A stretch of DNA of 34,186 bases, from the NCBI GenBank assembly GCA_019359285.1, contig JAHHHQ010000009.1, forward strand, positions 1 through 34,186, given 5' to 3'. A program made the translations under genes and the position numbers. This DNA is from Nodosilinea sp. WJT8-NPBG4. GTDB taxonomy: Bacteria; Cyanobacteriota; Cyanobacteriia; Phormidesmidales; Phormidesmidaceae. The notes under the pieces were generated by a model. It made no database searches. It worked only from the letters and a program-made list of their open reading frames with translations, and was not told the origin of the DNA. Of the stretch, positions 24,488-33,855 are shown piece by piece. How positions within the stretch are numbered: position 1 is the stretch's first letter; every line of letters starts with the position of its first letter.

Positions 24488-27457
24488 CTATGAATTTGGC
24501 CACTCTTCCTGGGCTTCGTCTTTTGTATTGGTTTTGCGATCGAGGGTTTGGCGCTCAAAGGTCATGTGAATGTTGCGGTTCTGTTCCCCATCTGCCGCCA
24601 CTGCCATGATTGGGTATTCAAGGGTGCCATCCTGGAAGGAAATCTGGAAGCGGAAGGTGCCGTCGTCGTTGAGTTTGATGGGGTTACCCGCGATGGTTAC
24701 GGTGGCATCGGGTTCCGTAGCGCCATAGACAATTAGTTCAGCATCGGCCACTAGCCAAAACTGGCGCGGCCGAATGGGCGGCGCAGAAGCCGAAAAGCCT
24801 GCCCCGGACATGGTCAGACCAGCAATCCCAGACATGGAGAGACTGCCAATGCCCGACATTGTCAGGCCAGGAAATTCTGCGGTTGGCCCAGGGAAGCCAG
24901 AGAGGGTGAAGCCAGATACACCAGACATCGTGGGACCAAGCCCTATGCCTGCCGCTCCCAGACCCGCCCCCGAGGGGAAGATGAAGGAGCTAATAGGCGG
25001 TGCCATAGACCCAGCTACATGCTGCATTGAGCCAAACAGAGAGCCATCAACGCGCAGAGCTTCACCGCCTTGGGCCAAGGCATAGAGTTGTTCGTGTAGC
25101 CCGCTGGCATCGGCCCTCTTAACGCGGGGGTCGACCAGGGTCATGATGGTCTTGCCGCGCAGGTTTTCGTCCCAGATGACGGTGAGAAAATGTTCTTCCG
25201 TCCAGTCGGAGGGGTAAACGGGAGGCACCCGAATGGTGTTAGAGCGGGCCAGCACCAGCCAGTGGCCATCGCCCGTCAGGTAGCCAATCTCGACCTGGTA
25301 GTCGCGATCGCTCACCGGAATCTGCATGTACCACTCGCGAGCCAGCTCGTCGCAGCTCACCTGTTGCAGGCTGTGGGGAGCCTGGCTGTCCAAATTGATG
25401 CCGGTTACGTCATACAACCGCAGGGCCAGATGTTCTCCCCCCTGACGGCGCAGCTCTTCTTTGCGAATATTGGGCGTATCCCAGTAGGCGTAGGCCCATT
25501 GGGGGTCGCGGGGCATTAGCACGATGCGGCTTTCGCCATAGCCATCGGGCAGGGGCGGCAGACCGTCATCAATAGTAGACAGATCCAACTCGCCTTCAGT
25601 GGGCCGACCAATCACGTTATATTTGCTGACCTCAACGGCAGACTGATCTTCGGTGCTGGCCAACGATGCTGCGGCCCCAGCAGCCAAGCCTGCAAGCCCC
25701 AGCGTCATGGGAACAGCAGCGGGCACGGCTGGTTCAGGCTCCGGGGCTACTATCGGTTCGGGGGCAGAGGGCACTTCATCCACAGCGACCGGTTCAGGCT
25801 CTGGAGGAACTATTGCTGGTTCGGAGGTCGGGGGCACCTCATCTACAGTGACAATTTCAGGTTCAGGTGGCACGACCGGATCAGGCTCGGGAGGATCAAC
25901 AACCGGCGCGGGCGCTTCTGACACGGCGGCCCCAACAGCCAAGCCTGCAAGCCCCAGCGTTATGGGAACAGCAGCGGGCACGGCCGGTTCAGGTTCCGGG
26001 GGAACTATTGCCGGTTCGGGATCAGAGGGCACTTCATCTACAGTGACAATTTCAGGTTCAGGTGCGGGCGGCACGACTTCAGGTGCAGGCGGTACGACCG
26101 GGACTGATTCAGGGGGAGCCACAACTGGCGCGGGCGCTTCTGGCACAGCGGCGGCTATAGGCTCATCTACTGGAATAAGTTCATCTACTGGACCAAGTTC
26201 ATCTACTGCAACTGGCGCAGGCGCTTCTGGCACAGCGGCGGCTATAGGCTCATCTACTACGACGGGCGGCACCACAACCGGCTCAACCGGGGGAGGCACA
26301 ACGGGAGGTTCAACCGGAGTTGGGAGGGGGTGTTCAGCAGTGGGAGGAGCAACCACAGGGGTGCCAGGGCCTGGAGCCAAACCGCGTCTGCTGCGACCGA
26401 TCGCCCAGGCTAAGCCACCCAGAACCAAAGGCAGCAGTAGCCACCACCAGGGAAAGCCAGCGTTGTTGTCGGCTACCGGGGGCGTTTCGGCTGGTGCCTC
26501 AGCAGCGGGGTCTGTCTCACCAGGGTCAGGAGCCGCCGCTGGAGTTTCTTCGGCAGCAGGGGTGCCTGGGGCGGTTACCCCTGCCGCCACGTTTCCCACC
26601 TCAGCGACCTGAGCCGCCGTTAGGGCTGCTAGACCTGCTGAGGAGGTGGCGTAGCCCAAAAAAGCGGCTACTGCGGGGCTAGGTTCACCTTTATAAACAA
26701 AGGAGCGGGGTTGCGAATAGGGATAGCGGGGGTCGTCGGGTAGGGTCTGGTGCATGGGCACGATTTTGACCGCCGGCTGATCGGTGACGTGGGGCGCGAT
26801 CGCATAGCTAATGCCGTCGTCGTTCAACGCCTGAATCACCGCTGCCGTGTCATCTTCAGCGACCGTGTCGGTAGTAGGGCCAGCTGCAAACGAAGCGCCG
26901 CGAAAAACATCGTACTGGCTCAGCGAGCGGCGAGTGTCGCTGTCTTCAGGCCGATCGACAAAGCGAATTGGACCAGGCTCTCCCCCGACTTCAGCCCAGT
27001 CGGTAACTTCACCGCGAAACATGCCGGCAAATTGCTCAAACGTAAGGCTGCCGTCGAAGGGGTTGTCGGGGCCAATAATAACGGCAATTTTGGCTCGCTC
27101 TAAAGCGACCGTATTTAAGTCTTGCGCCTGCTCTTCCTCTGTCAGGGGACGCCCGATCGCCGCCAGGTCAGTGTCACCGTCAATCAACGCCGCGATCGCC
27201 CCATCGCTGTTGGTCAACTCCACGCCCACTTCAGTGCCGTCGTAGGCCGCCTCAAACTCCTGCTTGAGGGCATCAGCCGCAAAGCCCAAGTTTGGGGAAC
27301 TCTGAATCGAGAGGGTAGTTCCGGAGGGCACGGTTTCGGGCAGCGAAAAAGCCGGGCTCTGGGCCACCTGGGCTAGGGCAAAGTTCCTCAGCTCGGGATG
27401 GGCGGCTGGGCTCAGGACAAACAGTGCGGCAACGAGAAGCTTGACTGAATACTGCAT
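24488..27457 (-). CDS. PstS-like / DUF4912 single-pass membrane protein
   Basis: The 989-residue protein begins with a signal peptide (about 1-29) and a periplasmic phosphate-binding-protein-like domain (about 40-290, with TTLSIQSSPNLGFA and DLAAIGRPLTEEE). A membrane segment follows at about 335-353 (FPWWWLLLPLVLGGLAW, then RSRR), then a Pro/Glu/Val-rich region (360-575) with internal duplications. A DUF4912 domain (about 612-775, with RIVLMPRDPQWAYAYWD) follows. Next come MSG-containing repeats (843-890) and a beta-rich C-terminal domain (898-970). The positive-inside residues place DUF4912 in the cytoplasm. Function is unknown; a solute-sensing or scaffold role is a guess. No pst genes are nearby. 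Confidence 0.85.
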   Translation of the reverse strand: MQYSVKLLVAALFVLSPAAHPELRNFALAQVAQSPAFSLPETVPSGTTLSIQSSPNLGFAADALKQEFEAAYDGTEVGVELTNSDGAIAALIDGDTDLAAIGRPLTEEEQAQDLNTVALERAKIAVIIGPDNPFDGSLTFEQFAGMFRGEVTDWAEVGGEPGPIRFVDRPEDSDTRRSLSQYDVFRGASFAAGPTTDTVAEDDTAAVIQALNDDGISYAIAPHVTDQPAVKIVPMHQTLPDDPRYPYSQPRSFVYKGEPSPAVAAFLGYATSSAGLAALTAAQVAEVGNVAAGVTAPGTPAAEETPAAAPDPGETDPAAEAPAETPPVADNNAGFPWWWLLLPLVLGGLAWAIGRSRRGLAPGPGTPVVAPPTAEHPLPTPVEPPVVPPPVEPVVVPPVVVDEPIAAAVPEAPAPVAVDELGPVDELIPVDEPIAAAVPEAPAPVVAPPESVPVVPPAPEVVPPAPEPEIVTVDEVPSDPEPAIVPPEPEPAVPAAVPITLGLAGLAVGAAVSEAPAPVVDPPEPDPVVPPEPEIVTVDEVPPTSEPAIVPPEPEPVAVDEVPSAPEPIVAPEPEPAVPAAVPMTLGLAGLAAGAAASLASTEDQSAVEVSKYNVIGRPTEGELDLSTIDDGLPPLPDGYGESRIVLMPRDPQWAYAYWDTPNIRKEELRRQGGEHLALRLYDVTGINLDSQAPHSLQQVSCDELAREWYMQIPVSDRDYQVEIGYLTGDGHWLVLARSNTIRVPPVYPSDWTEEHFLTVIWDENLRGKTIMTLVDPRVKRADASGLHEQLYALAQGGEALRVDGSLFGSMQHVAGSMAPPISSFIFPSGAGLGAAGIGLGPTMSGVSGFTLSGFPGPTAEFPGLTMSGIGSLSMSGIAGLTMSGAGFSASAPPIRPRQFWLVADAELIVYGATEPDATVTIAGNPIKLNDDGTFRFQISFQDGTLEYPIMAVAADGEQNRNIHMTFERQTLDRKTNTKDEAQEEWPNS
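25668..26000 (-). repeat. Internal duplication in the DUF4912 protein gene
   Basis: About 80 nt at 25668-25746 recur with few differences at 25920-25998. They encode the PAVPAAVPxTLGLAGLAxGAA unit twice (about residues 491-511 and 576-596). The Pro/Glu-rich units between are also related. A second duplication (VDEPIAAAVPEAPAPV, residues 401-416 and 430-445) lies nearby. Confidence 0.75.
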
Positions 27458-28043
27458 CGTTTGGCGGGGGAGGCAAAGAACGGGAGGCTAGGCAAATGTA
27501 CCAAGTCCATAGGCACAACAGGCAGATGCTGTCTCGCAAAACCCGTTGATCGACCCAGATTGGTGCGTACCCGAGAATTACGCTCAACTATTGCAGCATT
27601 CGTCAGGGGAGTCAATGGTCGAGGGCCAGCGGCAGTTAAAGGCAAATATTGGCTCTAAATCCCCAAATATGGCGAAAAGTCAGCTACTTTAATCGCTCGA
27701 AATAGCCGTGTTCGCTAGACGCTGCGAACCTACCGACAGCATGGGCTAGGTCAGACCTCACAGCCTATGCCCGGCAACTTTCCCCAAAATCACTCGACGA
27801 AGTTTTCTCTGTTGTCTCATCTGTGCCGTTTATCTTCTAACCAAAAGGTTCATGCCGAAGGTTTTGGCAAGTCATATCAGGCCTCCGTTCGAGCTGCTGC
27901 TGTGCCGGGTTTTTGCCCCATCGCTGGACCCACTGAGAACGGTCACCGCCCTACCCACCCGCAACCAGCGGGTTATCATGGGAAAAACCATTGACATTTC
28001 TTAACAAATTTCAGCACGATTATTTAGCAAGACTGATTTATTC
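27458..28043. other. 586-nt divergent region between DUF4912 gene and transporter
   Basis: No gene is supported; a 75-codon frame at 27767-27994 lacks family features and a ribosome site. A repeat hairpin lies at 27739-27770. A TTGACA at 27991-27996 could be the -35 of a transporter promoter, but no clear -10 follows at 17 nt. Confidence 0.45.
27739..27770. repeat. Hairpin repeat family, copy 3
   Basis: GCATGGGCT and AGCCTATGC pair at 8 of 9 positions, with an inner AGGT/ACCT pair. The right half AGACCTCACAGCCTATGCCC closely matches 24433-24453 of copy 2, differing at two or three positions. Confidence 0.5.
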
Positions 28044-29471
28044 ATGACGGCTTCTTCCCCCACTTCTAGCGGCATCAAAGGTTTTGTGGAGCAGCGCCTC
28101 CTGCTGGGTCAGCCCCTAACCTCAGAACTGGCCGCCATTTTGCTGGTGTACTTCGTACAGGGCATCTTGGGCCTAGCGCGGCTAGCGGTGAGCTTTTTTC
28201 TCAAAGACGACCTGGGCCTGACCCCTGCCGAGGTAGCTGCCCTCAGCGGTATCGCCACCCTGCCTTGGACGATCAAGCCCGTATTTGGCCTGCTATCGGA
28301 TGGACTGCCGATCTTCGGCTACCGACGGCGGCCCTACCTCATCCTTTCTGGGCTGTTAGGTGCGGGAGCTTGGCTAGCGCTAGCTACAGTGGTGCAGACG
28401 GGATGGGCTGCGATCGCAGCCATTACCCTCAGTTCCCTCTCCGTTGCCGTTAGCGACGTAATTGTGGATTCTCTCGTGGTAGAGCGGGCGCGGAGCGAAT
28501 CCCTCGGCAACGCTGGCACGCTGCAATCCCTCGCCTGGGGCACCTCGGCGGTAGGGGGTGTTCTCACCGCTTATTTGGGCGGCGCGCTGCTTCAGCACAT
28601 CAGCACCCGCGCTGTATTTGGCATTACCGCCACCTTTCCGCTGATTGTGTCGCTAGTCGCGGTGCTCATCATCGAAGACCCGGTCGATTCTCCTAGCTGG
28701 GCGGTTGTGGGCAACCAGGTCAAACAGCTCTGGCAGGCCGTTCGCCAGCGGGCGATCTGGATGCCCGCTCTATTCTTATTCCTGTGGCAGGCCACCCCCA
28801 CCGCCGATGCCGCCTTCTTTTTCTTCACGACCAACGATTTAGGCTTTCAGCCCGAGTTTTTGGGCCGGGTGCGGTTGGTCACCAGTCTGGCCGCCCTCCT
28901 CGGCATCTGGGTCTTTCAGCGGTTTTTGCGCACGGTGCCCTTTCGCACCATTTTTGCCTGGTCTACGGTGCTTTCTAGCGTGCTCGGCATGAGCATGCTA
29001 CTGCTGGTTACCCACGCCAACCGCAACTTGGGCATTGGCGACGAGTGGTTTAGCCTCGGCGACAGTTTAGTGCTCACCGTGATGGGCGAAATTGCCTTCA
29101 TGCCGGTGTTGGTGCTCTCGGCGCGGCTCTGCCCGCCCGGTGTAGAGGCCACCCTGTTTGCGCTGCTGATGTCGGTGGTCAACCTAGCTGGGCTGCTCTC
29201 CCACGAATTGGGAGCAGTGCTGACCCACTGGCTTAGCGTCACAGAAACCAACTTCGACAACCTTTGGGAACTGGTGCTGATCACCAATCTCACTACGCTG
29301 CTGCCCCTGCCCCTGCTATTTTTACTGCCCAACACCTCATCCCAGGGAGTTGGCGATCGCACCGAAGAACATACCGAAAGTCTTCCCCCGGCAGATACGC
29401 CCATAGGTTCAACCAGTTTATTCTCAACCCATGTAACCGAGCACCCAGTAACCGTAGGCGAGCGAGAGTGA
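28044..29471 (+). CDS. Folate/biopterin transporter (FBT/BT1 family) MFS protein
   Basis: The 475-residue protein has about 12 membrane segments. LLVYFVQGILGLARLAVSFFLKDDLGLTPAE near the N-terminus and LPWTIKPVFGLLSDGLPIFGYRRRPYLILSG (about 72-103) are signatures of the folate-biopterin transporter family (TC 2.A.71), which includes a characterised cyanobacterial folate carrier. The hydrophilic C-terminus (about 440-475) is probably cytoplasmic. The substrate is likely a folate or pterin but is not shown by the sequence. It precedes the apocarotenoid oxygenase by 99 nt with a hairpin between. Confidence 0.88.
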   Translation: MTASSPTSSGIKGFVEQRLLLGQPLTSELAAILLVYFVQGILGLARLAVSFFLKDDLGLTPAEVAALSGIATLPWTIKPVFGLLSDGLPIFGYRRRPYLILSGLLGAGAWLALATVVQTGWAAIAAITLSSLSVAVSDVIVDSLVVERARSESLGNAGTLQSLAWGTSAVGGVLTAYLGGALLQHISTRAVFGITATFPLIVSLVAVLIIEDPVDSPSWAVVGNQVKQLWQAVRQRAIWMPALFLFLWQATPTADAAFFFFTTNDLGFQPEFLGRVRLVTSLAALLGIWVFQRFLRTVPFRTIFAWSTVLSSVLGMSMLLLVTHANRNLGIGDEWFSLGDSLVLTVMGEIAFMPVLVLSARLCPPGVEATLFALLMSVVNLAGLLSHELGAVLTHWLSVTETNFDNLWELVLITNLTTLLPLPLLFLLPNTSSQGVGDRTEEHTESLPPADTPIGSTSLFSTHVTEHPVTVGERE

Positions 29472-29482
29472 CCAATGGAAAC

Positions 29483-29508
29483 GGTTGCATCACTTCGCGG
29501 ATGCAACC
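29483..29508 (+). terminator. Hairpin between transporter and carotenoid oxygenase
   Basis: GGTTGCATC (29483-29491) and GATGCAACC (29500-29508) form a perfect 9-bp stem with an 8-nt loop, 12 nt after the transporter stop. A short TTTT occurs 5 nt later. It may terminate the transporter transcript, in which case the oxygenase has its own promoter in the pyrimidine-rich leader. Confidence 0.5.
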
Positions 29509-29570
29509 CACGGTTTTCTCCCCATCTCCCTTGCCTTCCCCATCTCCCTCACCTCTTTAATTACCCCATC

Positions 29571-31061
29571 ATGACTGCGACCCAACCCCGTCCCACCGCT
29601 GCTACTTTCTCCATCGAAGACTGGGGCAGCGGCTACCGCTCCCAACCCCACGAATACAGCTACTGGATTGACGACATTGAGGGCACCATCCCCGCCGATT
29701 TAGAGGGCACTCTGTTTCGCAACGGTCCTGGCTTGCTCGATGTCCACGGCCACCCGGTCAAGCACCCCTTTGATGGCGACGGCATGATCAGCAGCATCGC
29801 CATTCAGAGCGGACGGGCATACTTTCGCAACCGCTTTGTGCGCACGGCGGGCTACGTAGCCGAGCAGCAGGCAGAAAAACCGTTATATAGAGGCGTTTTT
29901 GGCACCCAAAAGCCCGGTGGCCCCTTGGCCAACGCCTTTGACCTCCAGCTCAAAAACATCGCCAACACCAATATTGTCTACTGGGCCGACAAGCTGCTGG
30001 CCCTGTGGGAAGCCGCCGAACCCCACCGGTTGGATCCCTCCACCCTCGACACCCTGGGGTTGGACTACCTGAACGGCTTGATTGCCCCCGGTGGTTCCTT
30101 CACGGCCCATCCTAAACTTGACCCTGGCCACCACGGTGACCAGCGGCTGGTGGGTTTCTCGGTTAAAACCGGCCTTTCCAGCACCATTACCCTCTACGAA
30201 CTCGACGCCCAAGGCAATGCCCTCAGTCAGCACAGCCACAGCATTCCTGGCTTCGCTTTCATCCATGACTTTGCCCTTACCCCCAGCTACGCCATCTTCT
30301 TCCAAAACCCGGTGAGCTTTGGGCCACTGCCCTTCTTGCTAGGGTTCAAAGGGGCGGCAGAATGCATTAACTTCAACCCCAAGCAGCCCACCAAAATTCT
30401 GCTGGTGCCCCGCAACGGCGACCCCATGCAGGTGATAGAGACCGACCCCTGCTTTGTGTTTCACCATGCCAATGCTTTTGAACAAGACGGCCAGGTGATT
30501 ATCGACTCCATTTGCTACGAAAATTTCCCGTCTCTAGACGGCAGCGACTACCTCGAGGTTGACTTTGACCATGTTCCAGCTGGGCAGCTCTGGCGCTTTA
30601 CGGTTGATGTAGCGGCAGGTACCACCCAGGTCGACACCCTGCTTTCCCGCTGTGTGGAGTTCCCGACCCTGCACCCCGACGCCCTGGGTCAGCCCTATCG
30701 ACATCTATTTATAGGGACAGCCCATGGGTCTGAGGGCAACGCCCCGCTGCAAGCCCTGCTCAAGCTCGACACCCACACGGGTGAAACCCAGCTATGGAGC
30801 GCTGCCCCGCGCGGGTTTATGGGCGAGCCGCTGTTTGTGCCCCGCCCGCAGGGCCAAGGGGAGGATGACGGCTGGGCGCTGGTGCTGATGTATAACGCCG
30901 AGCGCCGCTGCTCTGACCTGGTGATTTTAGAGGGGCGCGATATTACCGCTGGCCCTGTAGCCCGGCTCAAGCTACCCCACCACGTGCCCTATGGCCTGCA
31001 CGGCAACTTTGTGCCCCACTACTTTGGCCCAGATCACAGTCTAGAGGAAGCTCAGGGTTAG
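29571..31061 (+). CDS. Apocarotenoid-15,15'-oxygenase (carotenoid cleavage oxygenase)
   Basis: From ATG 29571 the product is 496 residues. Iron-binding histidines of the beta-propeller family are visible: H180 (FTAHPKLD), H232 (FIHDFALTPSYAIFFQ), H298 or H299 (FVFHHANAFE) and H477 (YGLHGNF). The sequence is close to the Synechocystis oxygenase (Diox1/ACO) along its length, for example LFRNGPGLLDV, KHPFDGDGM, ANTNIVYWADKLLALWE and CEF/VEFP blocks. That enzyme cleaves beta-apocarotenals to retinal. A 32-codon upstream extension of the frame is poor in family features. A MarR gene follows 28 nt later, and the stop codon lies within a perfect dyad. Confidence 0.93.
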   Translation: MTATQPRPTAATFSIEDWGSGYRSQPHEYSYWIDDIEGTIPADLEGTLFRNGPGLLDVHGHPVKHPFDGDGMISSIAIQSGRAYFRNRFVRTAGYVAEQQAEKPLYRGVFGTQKPGGPLANAFDLQLKNIANTNIVYWADKLLALWEAAEPHRLDPSTLDTLGLDYLNGLIAPGGSFTAHPKLDPGHHGDQRLVGFSVKTGLSSTITLYELDAQGNALSQHSHSIPGFAFIHDFALTPSYAIFFQNPVSFGPLPFLLGFKGAAECINFNPKQPTKILLVPRNGDPMQVIETDPCFVFHHANAFEQDGQVIIDSICYENFPSLDGSDYLEVDFDHVPAGQLWRFTVDVAAGTTQVDTLLSRCVEFPTLHPDALGQPYRHLFIGTAHGSEGNAPLQALLKLDTHTGETQLWSAAPRGFMGEPLFVPRPQGQGEDDGWALVLMYNAERRCSDLVILEGRDITAGPVARLKLPHHVPYGLHGNFVPHYFGPDHSLEEAQG

Positions 31062-31073
31062 AATTAATCTAAC
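31057..31073. promoter_or_regulatory. Candidate MarR operator
   Basis: GTTAGA-ATTAA-TCTAAC is a perfect 17-bp inverted repeat. It overlaps the stop codon of the carotenoid oxygenase (TAG, 31059-31061) and ends 16 nt before the MarR start. Its AT-rich form and size suit a MarR-family dimer, so autoregulation is likely. Confidence 0.5.
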
Positions 31074-31089
31074 TAGAACTGTATGGGTT

Positions 31090-31542
31090 GTGCCGATGGC
31101 CTCTGCTTCCCCTGCTCAAGCTGCCCAGGAGCCCTTTCTTGCGGTGATGCGAGAGCTGGCGCGGGCCTATCAAGCGTTTTCGGCCTACTCTGCTGCCCAT
31201 GTGCGGCAGTTTGACCTGACCCCCGCCCAGTTTGATGTCATTGCCACCCTAGGTAACACCCAGGGCATGACCATGGGCGACATTGGCGAAAAAACGCTGA
31301 TTACCAAGGGCACTCTGACCGGGGTGGTCGATCGCCTGGTGCAGAAGCAGCTAGTGCAGCGATCGACCCCCGCAGACAATCGCCGCAGCGTCATTGTGCA
31401 GCTAACGCCCGAGGGAAACCGGGTCTTTGAAGACGTATTTCCAGCCCATATTGCTCACCTCAAAGAGCGCTTTGACCACCTAGACGCGACCGATCTGGAA
31501 CAGTTGCGGGGGCTGCTAGGGCAGCTGAGACAGGTGTTTTAG
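31090..31542 (+). CDS. MarR family transcriptional regulator
   Basis: The 150-residue protein has the MarR winged helix: LTPAQFDVIATLG, MTMGDIGEKTLITKGTLTGVVDRLVQKQLVQR (recognition helix) and the wing STPADNRRSVIVQLTPEGNRVFEDVF. Flanking helices form the dimer interface. The start is GTG 31090 or ATG 31096; neither has a clear ribosome site. It directly follows the apocarotenoid oxygenase gene, so the two may share a transcript and the ligand could be an apocarotenoid or retinal product, which is inference. Confidence 0.92.
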   Translation: MPMASASPAQAAQEPFLAVMRELARAYQAFSAYSAAHVRQFDLTPAQFDVIATLGNTQGMTMGDIGEKTLITKGTLTGVVDRLVQKQLVQRSTPADNRRSVIVQLTPEGNRVFEDVFPAHIAHLKERFDHLDATDLEQLRGLLGQLRQVF

Positions 31543-31693
31543 CGGTGGGTTATTCATCATGCGCTTCTGATCGCCTTGGCTAAAGGACAGAGTCGTCTGT
31601 TGAAAGGCACAGTCCGATCCTCGCCCTGAGAATGAGGGGCATAACAGCGAAGTTTAGGAAGATTAGGGATGTCCTCAATCCTGGTTTTCTGCC

Positions 31694-33207
31694 ATGGCTC
31701 GCAACGGAAGGCATGTTTCCTACTGGATTGATTCGACATTGCCTTCTACCTACCCAGCTCTGAGCCAGGATGTGACGGTGGATGTGGCTATTGTGGGCGC
31801 TGGACTAGCAGGGGTGATCACCGCCAAGCTGCTCAAGCAGGCTGGAAAGACCGTGGCCCTGATTGAAGCCGATCGCATCGGGCAAGGCACTTCAGGCCAC
31901 ACTACCGCCAAAGTATCTGCCCTGCAACAGCTGATCTATGCCGATCTAATTGCCCACCACGGCACCGAGAAAGCACGGCTCTATGGCGAGTCGAATCAGG
32001 CGGCGATCGCCCGGCTAGCCGAACTAATTGCCGCCGAAAACATTGACTGCAACTTTGAACGCAAAGCCAACTATACCTTCGCCACCGATCAGGCTGGGCT
32101 CGAACAGATCAAAGATGAATTAGAAGCGGCCCAGGGTTTAGGTCTCCCCGCTACCTTTGTCGAGAGCGTAGACCTGCCCCTGGCCGTAATCGGGGCCATC
32201 ATGCTGCCCGACCAGGCGCAGTTTCACCCGCGCAAGTTCATGCTGGCGATCGCAGCCACATTACCCGGTAACGGCAGCCACGTCTTTGAGCAAACCCGAG
32301 TAGACACCGTAAAGACGACGGCCCTGGCCGCGTGATCACCCAAAATGGGCCTACGGTCATCGCTCAGGATGTAGTCATTGCCACCAACCCGTCCATTCTC
32401 GATATTGGGCTTTTCTTTGCCAAGAGCTATCCTCAGCGGTCTTACCTGGTTGGGGGTCACATCGACGCTAACCGTGCTCCCCAGGGCATGTACATTGGTG
32501 TGGGCGAAGGCTACCGCTCCATTCGCACTACCCCTAGCGACGACGGTGGACTGCTGCTGTTGGTCGGCGGTGAGGGCCACAAAGTCGGCCAAGACGACGC
32601 CACCGACGAACGCTACCAGCGTTTAGAAGACTTTCTGCGCGACCACTTTGGGGTCGAACCCGCTTACCGCTGGTCAAGCCAAGACTATAAATCCTTCGAC
32701 AAGCTGCCCTACATCGGCAAGCTCACCCTGACCCACCAGCACACCTACGTCGCCACTGGGTTTAGCCTCTGGGGCATGACCAAGTCAGTGATCGCGGGCA
32801 TGGTGCTGTCTGACGCCATTTTGGGTCGTAAAAATCCCTGGGCAGACCTCTACGACGCCACCCGCCCAACGCCCTTGGTCACCAAGGCCTCAGTTCAGCA
32901 AAATTTGGATGTCGGGTCGCACTGGGTGGGCGATCGCTTCAAAGGCCTGTTTGATTCCACCGATAGCGTCAACTCTGGGGACGGCAAACTTGTCACACAC
33001 AAAGGGGCCCAAGTCGCCGCCTACCGCGACGACAACGGTCAGCTGCACGCCGTTTCTGCTGTGTGCCCCCACCTGGGCTGCATCGTCGCCTGGAACCAGG
33101 CCGAGAAAAGCTGGGATTGCCCCTGCCACGGCTCCCGCTTTAGCTGCAACGGCAAGATTCTCCACGGTCCCACCGTCAAACCGCTGGAGCAGAAAGTCTG
33201 TCATTAA
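31694..33207 (+). pseudogene. FAD-dependent oxidoreductase-Rieske fusion, frameshifted
   Basis: Two frames, 31694-32335 and 32332-33207, together read as one protein of about 504 residues. The first half has an FAD-binding DAO fold (VDVAIVGAGLAGVITAKLLK, then IEADRIGQGTSGHTTAK). The second has the DAO C-terminal part (KLPYIGKL, ATGFSLWGMTKSVIAG) and a Rieske 2Fe-2S domain (CPHLGC and CPCHGSRF). The frame changes at about 32311-32313. Adding one A to the AAA there gives VKDDGPGRVITQ, which restores the expected joint. The second frame could restart at GTG 32332 (GTGA overlap with the first stop). Cause may be a real 1-nt deletion or a sequence error. The substrate is unknown. Confidence 0.8.
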
Positions 33208-33289
33208 TCTCGGCACATCGCCCCTGTGCCCATGCTGAGGTGATGCGCCACCACTTCCAAGCCCGTGCGACAATAGCGGCGTCTTTTAG

Positions 33290-33649
<360 letters not shown>

Positions 33650-33855
33650 TTTATTTACTTTTGTGCAACGAAATCAAATTTCTTTTCTTAGCATTTTCTC
33701 TAGAAAAGAGAAACTTTACACTGCATGTGGGTGGGTTACCAGACCAAGTCCAGCTCGGGGCTTTAGCTTCCCGCAGATATTTTTTACGTCTGAACTTGGC
33801 TCTCTAGCGGCCCATTCATCATCCATTTTTCGTTGTCATTCATTGGACTCTTACT

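Noticed and set aside
25653..26612. 319-codon open frame on the plus strand, Gly/Ser/Thr-rich
   Set aside because: It is antisense to the Pro/Glu-rich part of the DUF4912 gene; the biased codon composition keeps the opposite frame open. There is no ribosome site or family feature.
27767..27994. 75-codon plus-strand frame before the transporter
   Set aside because: Starts at the edge of a repeat hairpin, lacks a ribosome site and shows no recognisable features.
33695..33743. Defined psbA promoter with -35 TTTACA
   Set aside because: No acceptable -10 box lies 16-18 nt downstream, so I describe only the motif.
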